In this document: positions 17,153 to 31,000 of the stretch, piece by piece
Position numbering within the stretch: the stretch's first letter is position 1
Layout: each line of letters begins with the position of its first letter
Translations under genes and position numbers: made by a program
Notes under the pieces: generated by a model
Seen by the model: only the letters and a program-made list of their open reading frames with translations
Databases searched by the model: none
Told to the model about the DNA's origin: nothing
Origin: Planctomycetota bacterium
GTDB taxonomy: Bacteria > Planctomycetota > Planctomycetia > Pirellulales > Pirellulaceae
Reading direction: 5' to 3'
DNA length: 48,124 nt
NCBI GenBank assembly: GCA_026692905.1
Contig: JAPLNL010000010.1
Coordinates: 1 to 48,124, forward strand

Positions 17153-19870
17153 ATGACAACTCCAAAGAGACTGACCGACCCGTTTGGCTCACGCGACACC
17201 TTTCGTGCCCCCCAAGGCCAGCTTGGAATCTACCGACTCGCCAAACTCGAAAAAGACGGAATTGCTCCAGTCTCAAAGTTGCCCTTCTCCATTCGTGTAC
17301 TCCTAGAAGCCGTTTTGAGAAACTGCGATGGCTACCAAGTGGCCGAAGCGGATGTGGTGAATTTGGCAAAGTGGAACGCAGTCAAGCCAGCTGAGCTCGA
17401 GGTTCCTTTCAAAGCAGCCCGCGTAGTCCTCCAGGACTTCACAGGCGTACCTGCAGTGGTCGACCTTGCAGCCATGCGCGACGGCATGAAAACGCTCGGC
17501 GGCGACCCGAAGAAGATCAATCCCTTGATTCCAGTCGATCTCGTCATCGATCACTCCGTACAAGTCGATTATTTTGGTGCCGCCGACTCGCTTTCCAAGA
17601 ACGTTGAAGTGGAGTTTGAGCGAAACAAGGAGCGCTACGAATTCCTGCGGTGGGGTCAGCAAGCTTTCAATAACTTCCGCGTCGTTCCGCCGAACACAGG
17701 TATCGTCCACCAAGTCAACTTGGAGTATCTCGCAAAAGTGGTCTTTACGGGCAAGGACCATGCGGGCGCAGTCGCTTACCCGGACACGTTGGTTGGAACC
17801 GATTCTCACACCACCATGATCAATGGTCTAGGTGTACTTGGTTGGGGCGTTGGCGGCATCGAAGCAGAAGCGACGATGCTTGGACAACCGCTTTACATGC
17901 TGATGCCGGAAGTCGTAGGTATGAAATTGCTAGGTAAGTTGTCAGCGGGTGCGACCGCAACGGATCTCGTCCTTCGTGTGACCGAGATCTTGCGAAAGGA
18001 AGGGGTTGTGAACAAGTTCGTCGAGTTCTTTGGCGAAGGTGTTTCACGAATGTCGCTCGCCGATAGAGCAACCATTGCCAACATGGCTCCAGAATATGGC
18101 GCGACCATGGGCTTCTTCCCGGTTGATGATGAGACACTCGTCTACATGCGACGTACGGGGCGCACTGCCGACGAGGTCGAGCTTGTAGAACGATACTGCA
18201 AAGAGCAAGGTCTTTTCAGAACAGACGGCAGTCCAGACCTCAACTACACGAAGGTTTTGACTCTGGATCTCAGCAGTGTCGAGCCCTCTCTGGCAGGTCC
18301 AAAACGACCTCAGGATCGCGTTGCTCTGAAGTCGCTCAAGTCCTCCTTTTCGAAAGCCCTCTCAGCCCCAATCGCGGAACGGGGTTTCGGGCTATCCAAC
18401 GAGCAATTGTCATCTTCTGCGACCGTTCACGACGGTCAGAGCGCAAAGATTTCGCATGGTTCGGTCGTGATCGCTGCGATCACATCCTGCACCAACACGA
18501 GCAATCCGTCGGTCATGCTCGGAGCTGGCCTATTGGCTAAGAAGGCTGTTGCACGCGGGCTTACGGTGAAGTCCTTTGTCAAAACGAGCTTGGCTCCCGG
18601 CTCTCGCGTTGTGACCGATTATTTGGACAAGGCAGGTGTTTTGAGTCCCTTGCAGAAACTTGGCTTCCATGTTGTCGGATATGGATGCACCACTTGCATT
18701 GGCAATAGTGGTCCGTTGCCCGAACCTGTTTCCGACGCGATCAACGAAGGTAATTTGGTTGCGGCAGCCGTGCTGAGCGGCAACCGTAATTTCGAGGGAC
18801 GGGTCAATCCTCACACCCGAGCGAATTACCTAGCAAGTCCTGCATTGGTCGTCGCCTATGCGATTGCTGGAACAGTAGATATTGATTTCGAAACAGAGCC
18901 CATCGGGCACGACGAGAATGGTAAGCCAGTTTTCTTTCAAGAGATTTGGCCAACCCAAGAAGAGATCGAAAAGACGATTCAGGAAAGTGTCCAGCCTGAG
19001 ATGTTTGTGAATTTGTATTCGAGCGCGTTCACTTCGAATGAAACGTGGAATGCAATTCCAATCACTCCAGGCGAACTCTACAAGTGGGATGAAAAGAGCA
19101 CCTATATCCAGCTTCCACCGTTTTTGGAGGGGATCACCACCAAGGAGGGAACCATTACGCCGATTCAAGGGGCAAGCGTCCTGGCCGTGCTTGGCGACTC
19201 AGTGACCACAGACCATATTTCACCAGCCGGGTCGATCGCCAAAGATGGGCCAGCGGGACGTTTCTTGGTTGCGAACGGTGTCCATGCTCGGGACTTTAAT
19301 AGCTACGGTGCCCGACGTGGCAACGACCGAGTCATGGTGCGAGGAACGTTTGCCAATATCCGCATTCGCAATGCAATGACTCCTGGCGTCGAGGGTGGCA
19401 TCACCAAGTATTTGCCGACTGGCGAACAAATGAGTATCTACGACGCTTCGATCAAATATCAAGCGAGTGGAACGCCGCTCGTGATTCTGGCTGGTGCGGA
19501 GTATGGAACTGGTTCCTCGCGTGATTGGGCAGCAAAGGGAACACTGCTGCTCGGTATTCGGGCCGTGATTGCGACATCCTATGAACGAATTCACCGAAGC
19601 AATCTTGTCGGTATGGGAGTACTACCATTGCAATTCCTCGATGGTCAATCCATTCAAAGCCTTGGTCTAACCGGTGAAGAAACGATCGATATTCCATCAT
19701 TGAGCGATGCTCTCCAACCTCGTAGTCTAGTCTCTGTCGTCGCAACACGTCCCGATGGCACGAAGCAAGCCTTTGATGCATTGGTTCGTATCGATACGCC
19801 AGTCGAAATCGATTACTATCGCAATGGTGGTATCCTCCCAACGGTACTTCGCAAACTAGCTGAAGCTTAG
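17153..19870 (+). CDS. acnA: Aconitate hydratase A
   Basis: The enzyme isomerises citrate to isocitrate through cis-aconitate in the TCA cycle, using a [4Fe-4S] cluster in the cytoplasm. The three cluster cysteines are visible: Cys446 in [10 protein letters not shown] and Cys512/Cys515 in [47 protein letters not shown] and the C-terminal swivel domain with [13 protein letters not shown] and [12 protein letters not shown] are typical of AcnA/IRP1-type aconitases. Length, about 906 residues, is normal. The ATG at 17153 is used; a GTG at 17144 would add three residues. The gene is followed five bases later by a small membrane protein gene and then cobA-hemD, so a shared transcript is likely. Confidence 0.97.
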   Translation: MTTPKRLTDPFGSRDTFRAPQGQLGIYRLAKLEKDGIAPVSKLPFSIRVLLEAVLRNCDGYQVAEADVVNLAKWNAVKPAELEVPFKAARVVLQDFTGVPAVVDLAAMRDGMKTLGGDPKKINPLIPVDLVIDHSVQVDYFGAADSLSKNVEVEFERNKERYEFLRWGQQAFNNFRVVPPNTGIVHQVNLEYLAKVVFTGKDHAGAVAYPDTLVGTDSHTTMINGLGVLGWGVGGIEAEATMLGQPLYMLMPEVVGMKLLGKLSAGATATDLVLRVTEILRKEGVVNKFVEFFGEGVSRMSLADRATIANMAPEYGATMGFFPVDDETLVYMRRTGRTADEVELVERYCKEQGLFRTDGSPDLNYTKVLTLDLSSVEPSLAGPKRPQDRVALKSLKSSFSKALSAPIAERGFGLSNEQLSSSATVHDGQSAKISHGSVVIAAITSCTNTSNPSVMLGAGLLAKKAVARGLTVKSFVKTSLAPGSRVVTDYLDKAGVLSPLQKLGFHVVGYGCTTCIGNSGPLPEPVSDAINEGNLVAAAVLSGNRNFEGRVNPHTRANYLASPALVVAYAIAGTVDIDFETEPIGHDENGKPVFFQEIWPTQEEIEKTIQESVQPEMFVNLYSSAFTSNETWNAIPITPGELYKWDEKSTYIQLPPFLEGITTKEGTITPIQGASVLAVLGDSVTTDHISPAGSIAKDGPAGRFLVANGVHARDFNSYGARRGNDRVMVRGTFANIRIRNAMTPGVEGGITKYLPTGEQMSIYDASIKYQASGTPLVILAGAEYGTGSSRDWAAKGTLLLGIRAVIATSYERIHRSNLVGMGVLPLQFLDGQSIQSLGLTGEETIDIPSLSDALQPRSLVSVVATRPDGTKQAFDALVRIDTPVEIDYYRNGGILPTVLRKLAEA

Positions 19871-19875
19871 CACCT

Positions 19876-20529
19876 ATGCGAAAACGAAAGCGCTTCGTCA
19901 TTACGATTACCAAGGTTGCTATCGCACTTGCGGTAGTAACAACCGTGATCGCAATGGCCGCTTCCGGTTCAATTCTCATTTCAGGTGGTCGCAATTTCGA
20001 GGAAGGCGTACATCAGGTAGCATTAGGTTTAATGCTACTGGCCTATCTCTTTTTGATCTCCGTATTGATGAGCGTCAAGAAGCAGCAATGGGTTCCGCTG
20101 AATGTCGTCGATCAAGGAGATTTTTTGTTAGTATCGCCTTGCAATGTGAGAGATGCATTATTTCTTACTCAGCCTGAAGTCGAAGGATTGACGACTAGTT
20201 TGACTAAACTTCCTAGCTCGAGGAAGATAACTATTCGAATCGTCATAGCGAGGCAACTCTCAATCTCAGAGAGTTTTCTGGATGTTTTGAGTCAGTTTCC
20301 AAACGTGACCATGTTGGATATGCAAGACTCAAAAGTAACTTCCGAGTTTTGGAATAACTTAGAGGAATTGCCTAACATCGCCCATGTGTTGGCGACCAAC
20401 GCTGTCCCAACAGACCTGCTTCGTAACATCTCGATTTCGTTGCCTGAGGTTCGATTTTGGTTGGACAAGCATCGACAGCTTGTTATCGGCACGCACCAAG
20501 CCATGAATCCAAGCGGCGCAAAATCATGA
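19876..20529 (+). CDS. Hypothetical membrane protein
   Basis: This 217-residue protein has two predicted membrane helices near the N terminus (VAIALAVVTTVIAMAASGSI and QVALGLMLLAYLFLISVLM) followed by a soluble part. The C-terminal half contains leucine-patterned stretches (FPNVTMLDMQDSKVT, WNNLEELPNIAHVLATNAV) that look like degenerate leucine-rich repeats of the kind often seen in planctomycete membrane proteins. It starts five bases after acnA and overlaps the next gene by four bases (ATGA), implying translational coupling. I recognise no family and propose no function. Confidence 0.75.
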   Translation: MRKRKRFVITITKVAIALAVVTTVIAMAASGSILISGGRNFEEGVHQVALGLMLLAYLFLISVLMSVKKQQWVPLNVVDQGDFLLVSPCNVRDALFLTQPEVEGLTTSLTKLPSSRKITIRIVIARQLSISESFLDVLSQFPNVTMLDMQDSKVTSEFWNNLEELPNIAHVLATNAVPTDLLRNISISLPEVRFWLDKHRQLVIGTHQAMNPSGAKS

Positions 20530-22034
20530 ATTCTATGCGACTTGGCAAGGTTTATCTGATCGGAGCTGGGCCTGGCGATCCTGGTCTTATTACAGTCCGA
20601 GGGGCTGAGTTGATTGGTCGTGCCGATGCAATATTGCACGATGGACTGGCTAACGAAGCGTTACTTAGATACGCGTCGCCGCAAGCCGAAAAGATCTGTG
20701 TTGGCAAACATGGCCATGGCGGAATGTGGAGCCAATCCCAGATCGATAATGAGGTCATACGACTTGCCAAGATGGGCAAGTCGGTAGCTAGGCTTAAAGG
20801 CGGGGACACTGCAGTTTTTGCGAGAACGGCCGAAGAAGTTGATCGGCTGATCGAGGAGGGGATCCCGTACGAAATTGTTCCAGGCATTACGGCAGCCTTG
20901 GCGGTCAGCGCCTATGCTGGTATCCCACTAACTCATCGGGACTGGTCATCTGCAGTCGCGTTGATCACCGGCCGACTGCAGCCCGCAGACGGAAGCGAAG
21001 ATGCGGAGGAGTCGCTTGATTGGGGTGCGTTGGCGAAATTCCCAGGCACTCTCGTACTGTATATGGGTGTAACAACCGCAGCGCACTGGAGCGGCAAGCT
21101 GATCGAAGCTGGCAAGCCGGCTTCGACTCCGGTCGCTATCGTACGACGCTGCTCATGGGCAAATCAGCAAGTGATTCGATGTGAACTTGGCACGATCGCC
21201 GCTACGATTGCATCGATGCCTGGATTGCGACCACCTATCATCAGTATCGTTGGCGAGGTCATCCAATTAGCGAAAACCATGGATTGGTTTTCTACTCGGC
21301 CCTGGTTTGGAAAGAAAGTTTGGGTGACCAGTCCAGAATACACCGCCAATACGCTCAGTAAGAAGTTTGCTGAACAGGGAGCCGAGGTCCTCCAGTACCC
21401 AGTCATGAGGATCGAACCACCCGTCGAATGGCAAGCGGTAGACGCCACGCTTAGAGAGCTGGATCGTTTTGATTGGATTGTATTCAGCAGTGTCTTTGGA
21501 GTTGACGGTTTTTTTGAAAGACTGCGAACGATCGGAAAAGATGGCCGGAGCCTTTATCGTTCCAAGCTAGCTGCAGTTGGATCGGGGACAGCGGCAGCGA
21601 TTGCGAAGTACTCGCTAAATTGTGACATGGTTCCGCAAGTCGCTGGAGCAGAATCCTTGGCGGAATTGCTCATTCACCAGTGCAACGGCCAACAATTCCT
21701 ATTCGTGAGAAACGCAGATGGTGAAACCTCCGCCATGACGCGACTCGAAGGGGCGGGCGCTGCGATTACGAGCCTGAATATCTACCGTCAAATACCTGTG
21801 GTCTCGCTGCCTTCAAGTGCTCTGAGAGCGATCGAGGCAGGCGAGGTGGACGCGATAACAGCAACGAGCCGAAACATGGCAAGTCATGTCGTTGCTTTGT
21901 TAGGAGAAGTGAGTCGTAAGCAAAAATGGCTAAGTCTTTCCCCTGGGATAACAGCCCGTCTGCATGAACTTGGCTGTGAAAATGTCCTAACCGCCAGCAA
22001 CCCAAGCTTCGACGCTTTAGTCGAATTGGTCTAG
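20526..22034 (+). CDS. cobA-hemD: Fused uroporphyrinogen-III C-methyltransferase / uroporphyrinogen-III synthase (CobA-HemD)
   Basis: Residues 1-250 are a SUMT/CobA domain (VYLIGAGPGDPGLITVRG, ARLKGGDTAVFAR, EIVPGITAALAVSAYAGIPLTHR). It methylates uroporphyrinogen III at C2 and C7 with SAM to make precorrin-2, the entry to siroheme and cobalamin. Residues ~260-502 are a HemD-like uroporphyrinogen-III synthase (VWVTSPEYTANTLSKKF, FDWIVFSSVFGVDGFF, LTASNPSFDALVELV), which closes hydroxymethylbilane. One protein therefore makes and then methylates uro'gen III. Fusions of these enzymes are known in several phyla. The start is the ATG overlapping the previous stop (20526). The stop lies 13 bases from the convergent giant gene. 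Confidence 0.95.
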   Translation: MNSMRLGKVYLIGAGPGDPGLITVRGAELIGRADAILHDGLANEALLRYASPQAEKICVGKHGHGGMWSQSQIDNEVIRLAKMGKSVARLKGGDTAVFARTAEEVDRLIEEGIPYEIVPGITAALAVSAYAGIPLTHRDWSSAVALITGRLQPADGSEDAEESLDWGALAKFPGTLVLYMGVTTAAHWSGKLIEAGKPASTPVAIVRRCSWANQQVIRCELGTIAATIASMPGLRPPIISIVGEVIQLAKTMDWFSTRPWFGKKVWVTSPEYTANTLSKKFAEQGAEVLQYPVMRIEPPVEWQAVDATLRELDRFDWIVFSSVFGVDGFFERLRTIGKDGRSLYRSKLAAVGSGTAAAIAKYSLNCDMVPQVAGAESLAELLIHQCNGQQFLFVRNADGETSAMTRLEGAGAAITSLNIYRQIPVVSLPSSALRAIEAGEVDAITATSRNMASHVVALLGEVSRKQKWLSLSPGITARLHELGCENVLTASNPSFDALVELV

Positions 22035-22047
22035 AATCGTTTGAAAG

Positions 22048-25000
22048 CTAGGTCATGTTGGCAACTTGAACAGCTGTACCACTGCTAACCCCGTTGGAGG
22101 TGATCACTGCAGTCAAGCTGCCGGTGATGGTCGTCTTGGTGGAGAACGTTACCGTGAGTCGTGTTCCGGTAGCCGCGGTGACGGTTCCTATTGCGCCGTT
22201 GTTGAACACGATCGTGTTACTGGAAAGCGTAGTACTAAAACCGAAACCATTGATCACGATTGTGGCAGCGGTACGGGCAAGATTCGTCGTGCTAGCGGTC
22301 ACCATTGGCTTAACCGCAGCAACTTGGATCGCGGTTGGGTTGCTGGCACCGTTGGTTGTTACGATCGCTGTCAGGTTGCCTGCACTTGGACGCGAGGAGA
22401 AGGTCACCGTCAAGGCGGTGGATGTTGCGTTGGTGACGGTACCCACTGCACCATTGTTGAAAACTACGCGATTGTTCAATGCGGTTGTATCGAAGCCTGT
22501 ACCAGCGATGGTAACCGTGCTTGAGTCTGCGGCCAAATTAGACGTGGAAACCGTAACCGTCGGAGCTAGAGTTGCAACTTGAACTGCATCACCGCTGCTC
22601 AAACTATTCGTTGTGACAACGGCGGTCAGGTTTCCTGCTGTTGGCGGAGTCGTAATGGATACGGTCAATTGTGTCGCAGTCGCAGCGGTGACAATTCCGA
22701 CTGCTCCATTGTTAAATACGACCGTATTGTTTCCAGGCGTTGTACTGAATCCGAACCCGCGAATCGTGAGAGTGGTTGTGGACAAAGTCATTGCCGCTGT
22801 GCTTGAGGTCACTGAAGGGATAACGTTTGCAACCTGGACAGCACTGCCGCTCGAAACGGAGTTGGTTGTTACCACGGCGGTTAGGCTTCCGACCGTTGTT
22901 GGTTTCGTATCGATTCGTACGGTAAGCGATGTGGCAGTAGCCGCGGTTACCGTTCCGACGGCACCGTTGTTGAAGACGACAGTATTCCTTGCAAAATTCG
23001 TATCAAACCCAACTCCATTAATCACCACACTGGCGGCACCTGCAGAAAGACTTGCCGTGCTTGATGTAACGATAGGGCTGATTCTAGCCACCTGAACAGC
23101 GGCCCCGCTTGATGCACCGTTGACGGTAACAACCGCAGTTAAGTTGCCAGCCACGACCGGTCTCGTGGAGAACGTCACCGTCAAAGAAGTGGAAGTTGCA
23201 CTTGTAACCGTACCCATACCACTGCTGAACACTACCGTATTACGCGCGAGTGTTGTATCGAAGCCCGAACCCGCGATTGTGACTGTTGTTGCCGTAATCG
23301 TTTGACTTGTGGTACTCAGCGTTACCACTGGAGCGATGGTAGCCACCTGCACCGGCGTTTCCGAACTAATGCCGTTGGTGGTGACTACCGCATTTAGGTT
23401 ACCAGCGGAAGCTCGCGTGGAGAACGTTACCGTCAACGCAGTAGCCGTCGCGGAAGTTACCGTGCCGATTGCACCGTTATTGAAAACAACGGTATTGTTT
23501 GCTGCCGTCGTATCAAATCGCGTTCCGGCAATAACCAACGTGGTTGCGGTCAATGCGAGGCTTGCGGTGCCAGCGGTTACCGTAGGACGAACGCCACCTA
23601 CCTGCACCGGAGATCCGCTACTTACCGAATTCGTCGTCACAACCGCTGTTAGATTTCCCAACGAGGTGGGTCTTGTTGTGAACGAGACCGAAAGCTGAGT
23701 GGCCGTTGCTGCGGTGATACGTCCAACAGCTCCTAGATTGAAGGTGATGGCGTTATTGGCTGCAGTCGCGCTAAAGCCAAAACCGGCGATGGTGATGGCA
23801 TCCTGTGTCGCGGTCACGATCGCTGTGCTGCTGGTGATGGTCGGAACCACGGTGGCAATTTGAATCGCAGAACCATTGCTCACGCTGTTGGTCGCTACTT
23901 GAGCCGTCAAGTTCCCAACAGAGGTCGGCTTGGTGACAAAGGTTACTGTCAGGCTTGTACTTGTCGCAGTGGAAACAGTTCCGGTGGCACCGTTGCTCAA
24001 GGTCACAACGTTTCGAGTGGCAGTTGTGTCAAAACCAAATCCATTGATCGTGATTGAGGACGCGTTGGGCGAAATACTTGTCGTGCTGCTGGTGATAACG
24101 GGTACCACATTCGCAACTTGAACTGCCGCACCATTCGTCACGCTATTGGTCGTAACTTGAGCCGTCAAACTTCCGGCTGCAGGCTTCGTAGTAAACGAAA
24201 CCGAGAGGGAAGTTGCAGTCGCCGAGGTTACCGTGCCGACTGCGCCGCTGCTAAATACTACGGAATTATTTGCAGCGTTCGTGTCGAAGCCATCACCTGC
24301 GATGGTTATGGTCGATACATCACCACCTTGGTTGGATGAACCGCTTGTAACCACAGGCCGAACGGTTGCAACTTGTACTGCTGTACCGCTCGACATTGAA
24401 TTGTTTACAACTGTCGCAGTTAAATTCCCTAGGGAAGTCGGGCTCGTGTCGATTCTCACCGTAAGCGTAGTCGCAGTGGCCGCTGTTACCGTTCCGACAG
24501 CACCGTTGTTAAACGTCACGGTGTTGTTCAAAGCAGTGGTATCGAACGCGAATCCATTGATAGTAATACTCGTTGCATTGCTCGCTAGCGTCGCCGTGTT
24601 GAGAGTCACACTTGGCAGTATGCTAGCGACTTGCACTGGTGAGCCACTCGATTTGGTATTTGTCGTGACCACTGCCGTTATATTTCCGACACTGGTAGGT
24701 TTAGTACCGAGCGTTACGGTAAGAGTCGTCGCCGTTGCAGCAGAAACCGTGCCGGCTGCGCCATTGCTTAACGTGACAGTGTTGTTGCCTGCCGTCGTGT
24801 CGAAGCCGATGCCCGTTATTGTTAGTGTGCTTTCAGAAGCGGACCGGTTTGTTGTGGTGGCGGTCACAACGGGTGTTACCGAAGCGACTTGCACTGCCGT
24901 ACCGCTTAGAGCACCACTTGAAGTGACGATTGCGGTGAGGACTCCAGCCTTTGGTTTTGTTGAGAACGTAACGGTTAGCGAAGTCGCGGTTGCTGCCGTA

Positions 25001-28000
25001 ACAGTTCCGATCGCCCCACTGCTAAACTTAACGAGGTTATTCGCAATCGTGGTACTGAAGTTCGTTCCTGCAATCGTGACGGTCGAGGCATCGGCAGCTT
25101 GAGTCGCGGAAGTGTTTAAAGTAACCGTCGGCGCTGTTACATTAGCTATTAGTTGTGCAACTTGAACGCCAGCTTCGCTTAATCGAGTCTTGGTCGTAAC
25201 GCGTGCGGTCAGACTGCCGACGACTGTTGCCCTCGTGGTTAGATTGAGTGTAAGTGAGGTAGTCGTAGCAGCGGTCACCGCACCGATTGCACCACCGCTG
25301 AGCGCAACGGTGTTTTCGGATAGAACAGTACTGAAACCGAACCCATTGATGACGAGACTTGTTCCATTGAGTGCCAGACCGATAGTACTCGTTGTAACCA
25401 CGGGATTGATGACTGCGACCTGCACTGCAGTTCCGCTGCTGACACCATTCGTGGTCACGACCGCAGTAAGATTACCTGCGGTTGGTTTTGTCGAAATGGA
25501 AACGGTGAGGGCGGTCGAAGTTGCATTGGTTACCGTTCCAATTGCACCATTGCTGAACACGACTGTATTGTTCGCTAGGGTAGTGCTAAAGCCGGTGCCC
25601 GCAATGGTCAGCGAGGTAAGACTTGCTAACAATTCCGTTGTGCCGATCGTTACCGTTGGCTTGAGCGAGGCAACTTGAACAGCGGTTCCACTGCTAACTC
25701 CAGCTCGAGTGACAATCGCCGTGAGATTGCCGGCCGGAAGCACTCCGGAGAAGGTAACGGTCAAGGCAGTTGCTGTTGCAGCGGTTACGGTGCCAGTGAC
25801 ATCATTATTGAACGCTACAGTGTTGTTGCCGGGGGTCGCAGAGTCAAAGCCAAACCCGTTGATGGTCAACGTCGCAGCAGTAAGCGCTAAGTTGGCTGTA
25901 CTACTTGTCACGACAGGAACGACCTTTGCAACCGCCAGTGCGCTGCCGCTGGTCACCGAATTGGTAGTAACAACTGCCGTTAAATTGCCGAGCGAAGTTG
26001 GCCTCGTTGTAAATCGGACCGTGAGCGAAGTTGCGGTCGCACTGGTGACGTTGCCAACTGCACCCAGATTAAATGAAACGGTATTGTTGGCTAAGACCGT
26101 ATCAAAACCGAAACCGTTGATGGTGACATTTTCTGAGTTGAAAGCCAGATTGGAGACGCTGCTGGTCACAACAGGCTTGATGGTTGCTACTTGAACAGCT
26201 GTTCCACTGCTGACTCCTTGGGTGACCACGATGGCGGTTAGGTTGCCTGCCTTTGGACGTGTCGAGAGTGATACAGTTAGCGCTGTGGTTGTTGCGTTTG
26301 TCACAGTTCCAACGGCACCGCTGCTCAAGGTGACTAAGTTATTGCCTGCTGTCGTGTTAAAGCCAAAGCCATTGATGGTTAACGTCGTCTCGTCGCCACC
26401 CCGGTTGGCCGTACTGCTGGTGATCACACCAATCATGTTGGCGACTTGTACGGAAGATGCACTGGCAACCGAGTTTGTGGTCACGGTTGCGGTCAGGCTT
26501 CCTATCGAGGTAGGCTTGGTGCTGAACGCCACGGTAAGCCGAGTTGCCGTGGCATTGGTTACAGCTCCAATGGCGCCATTATTGAATGCGACTACATTCC
26601 GGGAAGCGATAGCGTCGAACCCGATACCATTGATCTCAAGGGTCGACGAATCGATTCCGACATTAGCAGTGCTAGCGGTGACCAATGGAACTGTGGATGC
26701 AACCTGGACCGCGGTGCCGCTGGAAATGGAGTTGGTCGTGACTTGGGCTGTTAAGCTACCCGCTGCTGGCTTCTTGCCGTCAGCAAAGGTTACGGTAAGC
26801 AATGTGGCGGTTGCTGCTGTTACGGTTCCTTCAGCACCACTGTTAAAGACAACGGTGTTATTAGCAAGTATCGTGTCAAATCCAAAACCGGCGATGGTCA
26901 CTGTAGTGGCATTTGCGTTCATACTCGCCGTGCTACTAGTGATGATAGGCTTGACCGTGGCAACTTGAACTGACGAGCCACTGCTCAACGTATTGGTGGC
27001 AACCGATGCCCTGAGGTTGCCCGCAGTTGGCTTGGTGCCAAATGTCACCGTGAGAGAGGTTGTTGAGGCGGCTGTGACGGTGCCAGTACCGCTGCTCAGT
27101 GTCACGACATTGTTTGCGGGGGTGGCGGAATCGAATCCAAAGCCATTGATTGTCATCGTCGTATCGTTGACGCCGGCGTTGGCGGTGCTGCTCGTAATCA
27201 CAGGGATGATCGTTGCGACTTGCAGGCTTGTACCACTCGAAATGGAGTTCGTCGTTACGGATGCTGTCAAACTTCCAACGGATGTTGGTTTGGTCGTATA
27301 GGTTACCGTAAGACGCGTGGCCGTCGCTGTCGTGACGCTTCCTTCTGCTCCATTGTTGAATGTCACGACGTTTCGAGATGCGGTTGTATCAAATCCAAAG
27401 CCATTTATTTCGATGGTGGACGCGCTAATTCCGAGGTTTGCCGTACTACTGGTGACAACGGGGATCACGGATGCGATCTGAATCGCAGTGCCACTGGAGA
27501 CGGTGTTGCTGGTGACGATAGCGGTCAGATTACCAACGCTAGGTTGCTTGGCGTCAGCAAAGGTAACCGTCAGCTGAGTCGTGGTGGCAGCCGTGACGGT
27601 ACCCTCGGCACCGTTGCTGAGCACGACTGTGTTGTTTGCCAAAACCGTGTCGAAGCCGAAGCCGGCAATCGTAACCGTAGCAGCGTTGGCTGCTAAAGTG
27701 GTCGAAGCCGATGTAATCACGGGGGCGACCTTCGCGACTAGAACTGCAGAACCGCTAGCCGCTCCGTTTGTGGTTACGATCGCGGTAAGACCTCCTGCCG
27801 AAGTAGGTTTGGTGTCAAAGGTTACGGTCAAAGCGGTGGGAGTTGCATCGGTAACGGTCCCAACGGCTCCGTTATTGAATTCGACTAGATTGTTAGCCTC
27901 GACTGGATCAAAGCCGGAGCCATTGATCACAAGAGTTGTCGCATTGGCCGAGAGATTGAGCGATGAGTTCGCAACGACGACCGGGACCACGGTGGCAACC

Positions 28001-31000
28001 TGAGGTGTCGTCCCACTCGCTACGCCATTGGTGCGAGTGGTGACGGTCAGGCTACCGCCAGTACGCGGCTTGGTTGTGAAAGCGACAGTCAATGTAGTCG
28101 CGGTTGAGGCAGATACGGTTCCGATTGCGTCGTTGTTAAACTCCACGGTATTGCGGGACGGGGTTAGATCAAAACCGAACCCGTTAATCACGAGGCTTGA
28201 AGCATCCGCTGCAAGATTGGCTGTGTTTACCGTGGCCACCGGAGTGACGGTAGCGACTTGGACTTCTCCACCACTGCTATGACTGCTTGTTGTAACGATA
28301 GCCGTCAAGCTACCAGCCGTTTCTGGCTTTTTGTTAGTAGTGAAAGTCACTGTCAGTTCGGTGGCCGTAGCGGCCGTGACTGTCCCCTCAGCACCGTTGT
28401 TGAATACGACGGTATTATCGCTTGTCGTTGTACTGAAGCCAAATCCAGCGATGATTACGGTGCCTGAGGTTGCCGCCAAACCAGTTGTAATGTTGGTGAC
28501 CGAGGGTTTGACCGTTGCAACCTGAACCGCAGATCCGCTCGCATTTCCACCCGTAGTCACAATGGCTGTTAGGCTACCAACACCAATCGGCTTGGTCGTA
28601 AACGAGACCGTGAGTGAAGTCGCTGTTGCGGAATCAACAGTACCAACAGCTCCGTTGTTGAACACGACTGTGTTGTCCGTTGCCGTAGAGCTGAAGCCGA
28701 AGCCTCGAATAATGATAGAACCGGAACTGGCCCCGAGTGATTCGGTACTCAATGTCACTGCAGGAATCACATCGGCAACTTGAGCGCTTACGCTAGCACG
28801 TGCATTGGTTGTGACAGTTGCATTCAGTGCACCGACCGATGTGGCATTGGTTGTGAAGGTAACAGACAATGTAGTCGCGGTCGAGGAGGTTACGGTGCCA
28901 ACCGCTCCATTGTTGAAGGAAACGATGTTCTCCGAGGCGTTGGTGCTAAATCCAAATCCATTGATGGTTAGCGTCGCTGTGTTCGCAGCCAATGAAGCTG
29001 TACTACTTGTGATTACCGGAATGAGAGTAGCAACTTGAACCGGAGTTCCGCTACTGACTCCATTGGTCGAAACCACCGCAGTGATTGCACCCACGCTAGT
29101 TGGCTGTGTAGAAAGTGTCACCGTCAACGAAGTTGCTGTAGACGCGCTGACTGATCCAACAGCTCCATTGCTAAAGGTAACGCTGTTGTTGCCAGCCGTC
29201 GTATCAAAACCCGATCCCGTTATCGTCAATTCCGTTTCCGTTATGCCAAGATTCGTTGTGACCGCAGCCAGAATCGGTGCAATCTTCGCAACTTGAACCG
29301 CAGCACCACTACCGATACCGTTCGTGGTGACGAACGCGTTCATATTGCCGCCCGCGGTCGGCGCGGTATCAATATCTACTGTCAAACTCGTCCCCGTCGC
29401 GGCAGAGACAGTACCAATCGCTCCGTTCTCAAACAAGACGATGTTGTTTGCTGGCGTCACAGAGTCAAATCCCAATCCGTAAATGGTCAAGGTTGCGGCG
29501 TTGATTCCAAGCGTGTAGCTCGCGTTCGGCAGAATCAATGGGATCACCGATGCAACTTGAACATTGCTGGCAACGCCAGCGATTCCGTTTGACGTCACCG
29601 TCGCGGTCAAGCTTCCAGCGGCTTTGGGTTTTTTAGAGAAGAGTACAGTGATGGACGTTGCGCTGGCACTGGAAACGGTTCCTTCTGCATCATTGTTGAA
29701 AGTGACTGTATTGCCCAGCGAAGTGGATGCGAAACCAAATCCACTTATGGTCACGCTGGTCGCATCGGGAGATAGGTTCGAAATGCGACTGGTGATCACT
29801 GGTGCTACCGTTGCGACTTGAATTGCCGAGTTGCTGCTCACCCCGTTGGATGTCACCAGTGCGGTAAGGATACCTGCCGAAGTTGGTTTTTTATTTGCAA
29901 GGAACGCCACGGTCAACTCCGTGGCTGTAGCTGCTGTTACGACGCCTTCGGCACCGTTATTGAAAACCACCGTGTTGTTCGCTACAGTCGTGCTGAAGCC
30001 ACGACCCTGGATGGTAATGGTATTTGCCGTCGCCGCAAGACTCGCCGTGCTGCTCGAAATCACCGGCCTAACGGTGCCGACACGCACATTTGAGCCATTG
30101 CTGATTCCATTGGTCGTTACCGTGGCATTAAGGTTGCCGGCAGAGGGTTGGGAAGTCAGTGAAACCGTCAAAGTTGTCGCCGTAGCAGCACTCACAGTTC
30201 CCGCCGCCCCAGAGTCGAAAACAATCGCATTGTTCGCAAAGGTCGTATCAAAACCGATTCCCACAACTGTCACCGTCGATGCATCTGCAGCAACACGTGA
30301 GGCGGTGTTGGCTAAGACCACTGGCGCCACGGATGCGACCGTCGCGTTGGAATTGCTGCTCAGTGTGTTGGTGGTAACGGTGGCTTGAAGCAATCCAGCC
30401 TTGGGTGGCTTGGTGGTCAACGTGACCTTTAGTGAGGTCGGTGTCGCTTCGGCTACCGTGCCCACCGCGCCTCCCACCAACGCCACAGAATTGTTCAATA
30501 GAGTCGTATCAAACCCATATCCCGTTATGATGACGAAACTAGCATTGACGGGAACTATGTTTCCAGCGTTGGACGTCACCACCGGCGTAATGGTGGCTAC
30601 CTGTACTGCCGAGCCGCCGCTAATGCTGCTTACTGAAATCGATGCCGTCAAGTCCCCAGCCGTCACTGGTTTCGTCGAATAGGTAACCGTGATCGAAGTC
30701 GGCGTTGCAGCCGTGACTGAGCCAACGGCCGAGTTATCAAAGGTCACTACATTGTTCGCCAGGACCGGACTAAAACCGAAACCATTAATAACAAGAGTGG
30801 ATTGATCCGCACCGCGATTTGTAGTTGAACTGGTAATGAGGGGCGTTATTCGTTTGATCTGAACCGCAGAGCCGCTTCCGATTCCACTACTGGTTACAAC
30901 TGCGGTCAGCGGCCCCGCTGTCGCTGGCCTTGCCGAAAAAGTTACCGTCAGCGATGTATTGTCGCCGCTAGAAACAGTTCCAACAGCTCCATTATTGAAC

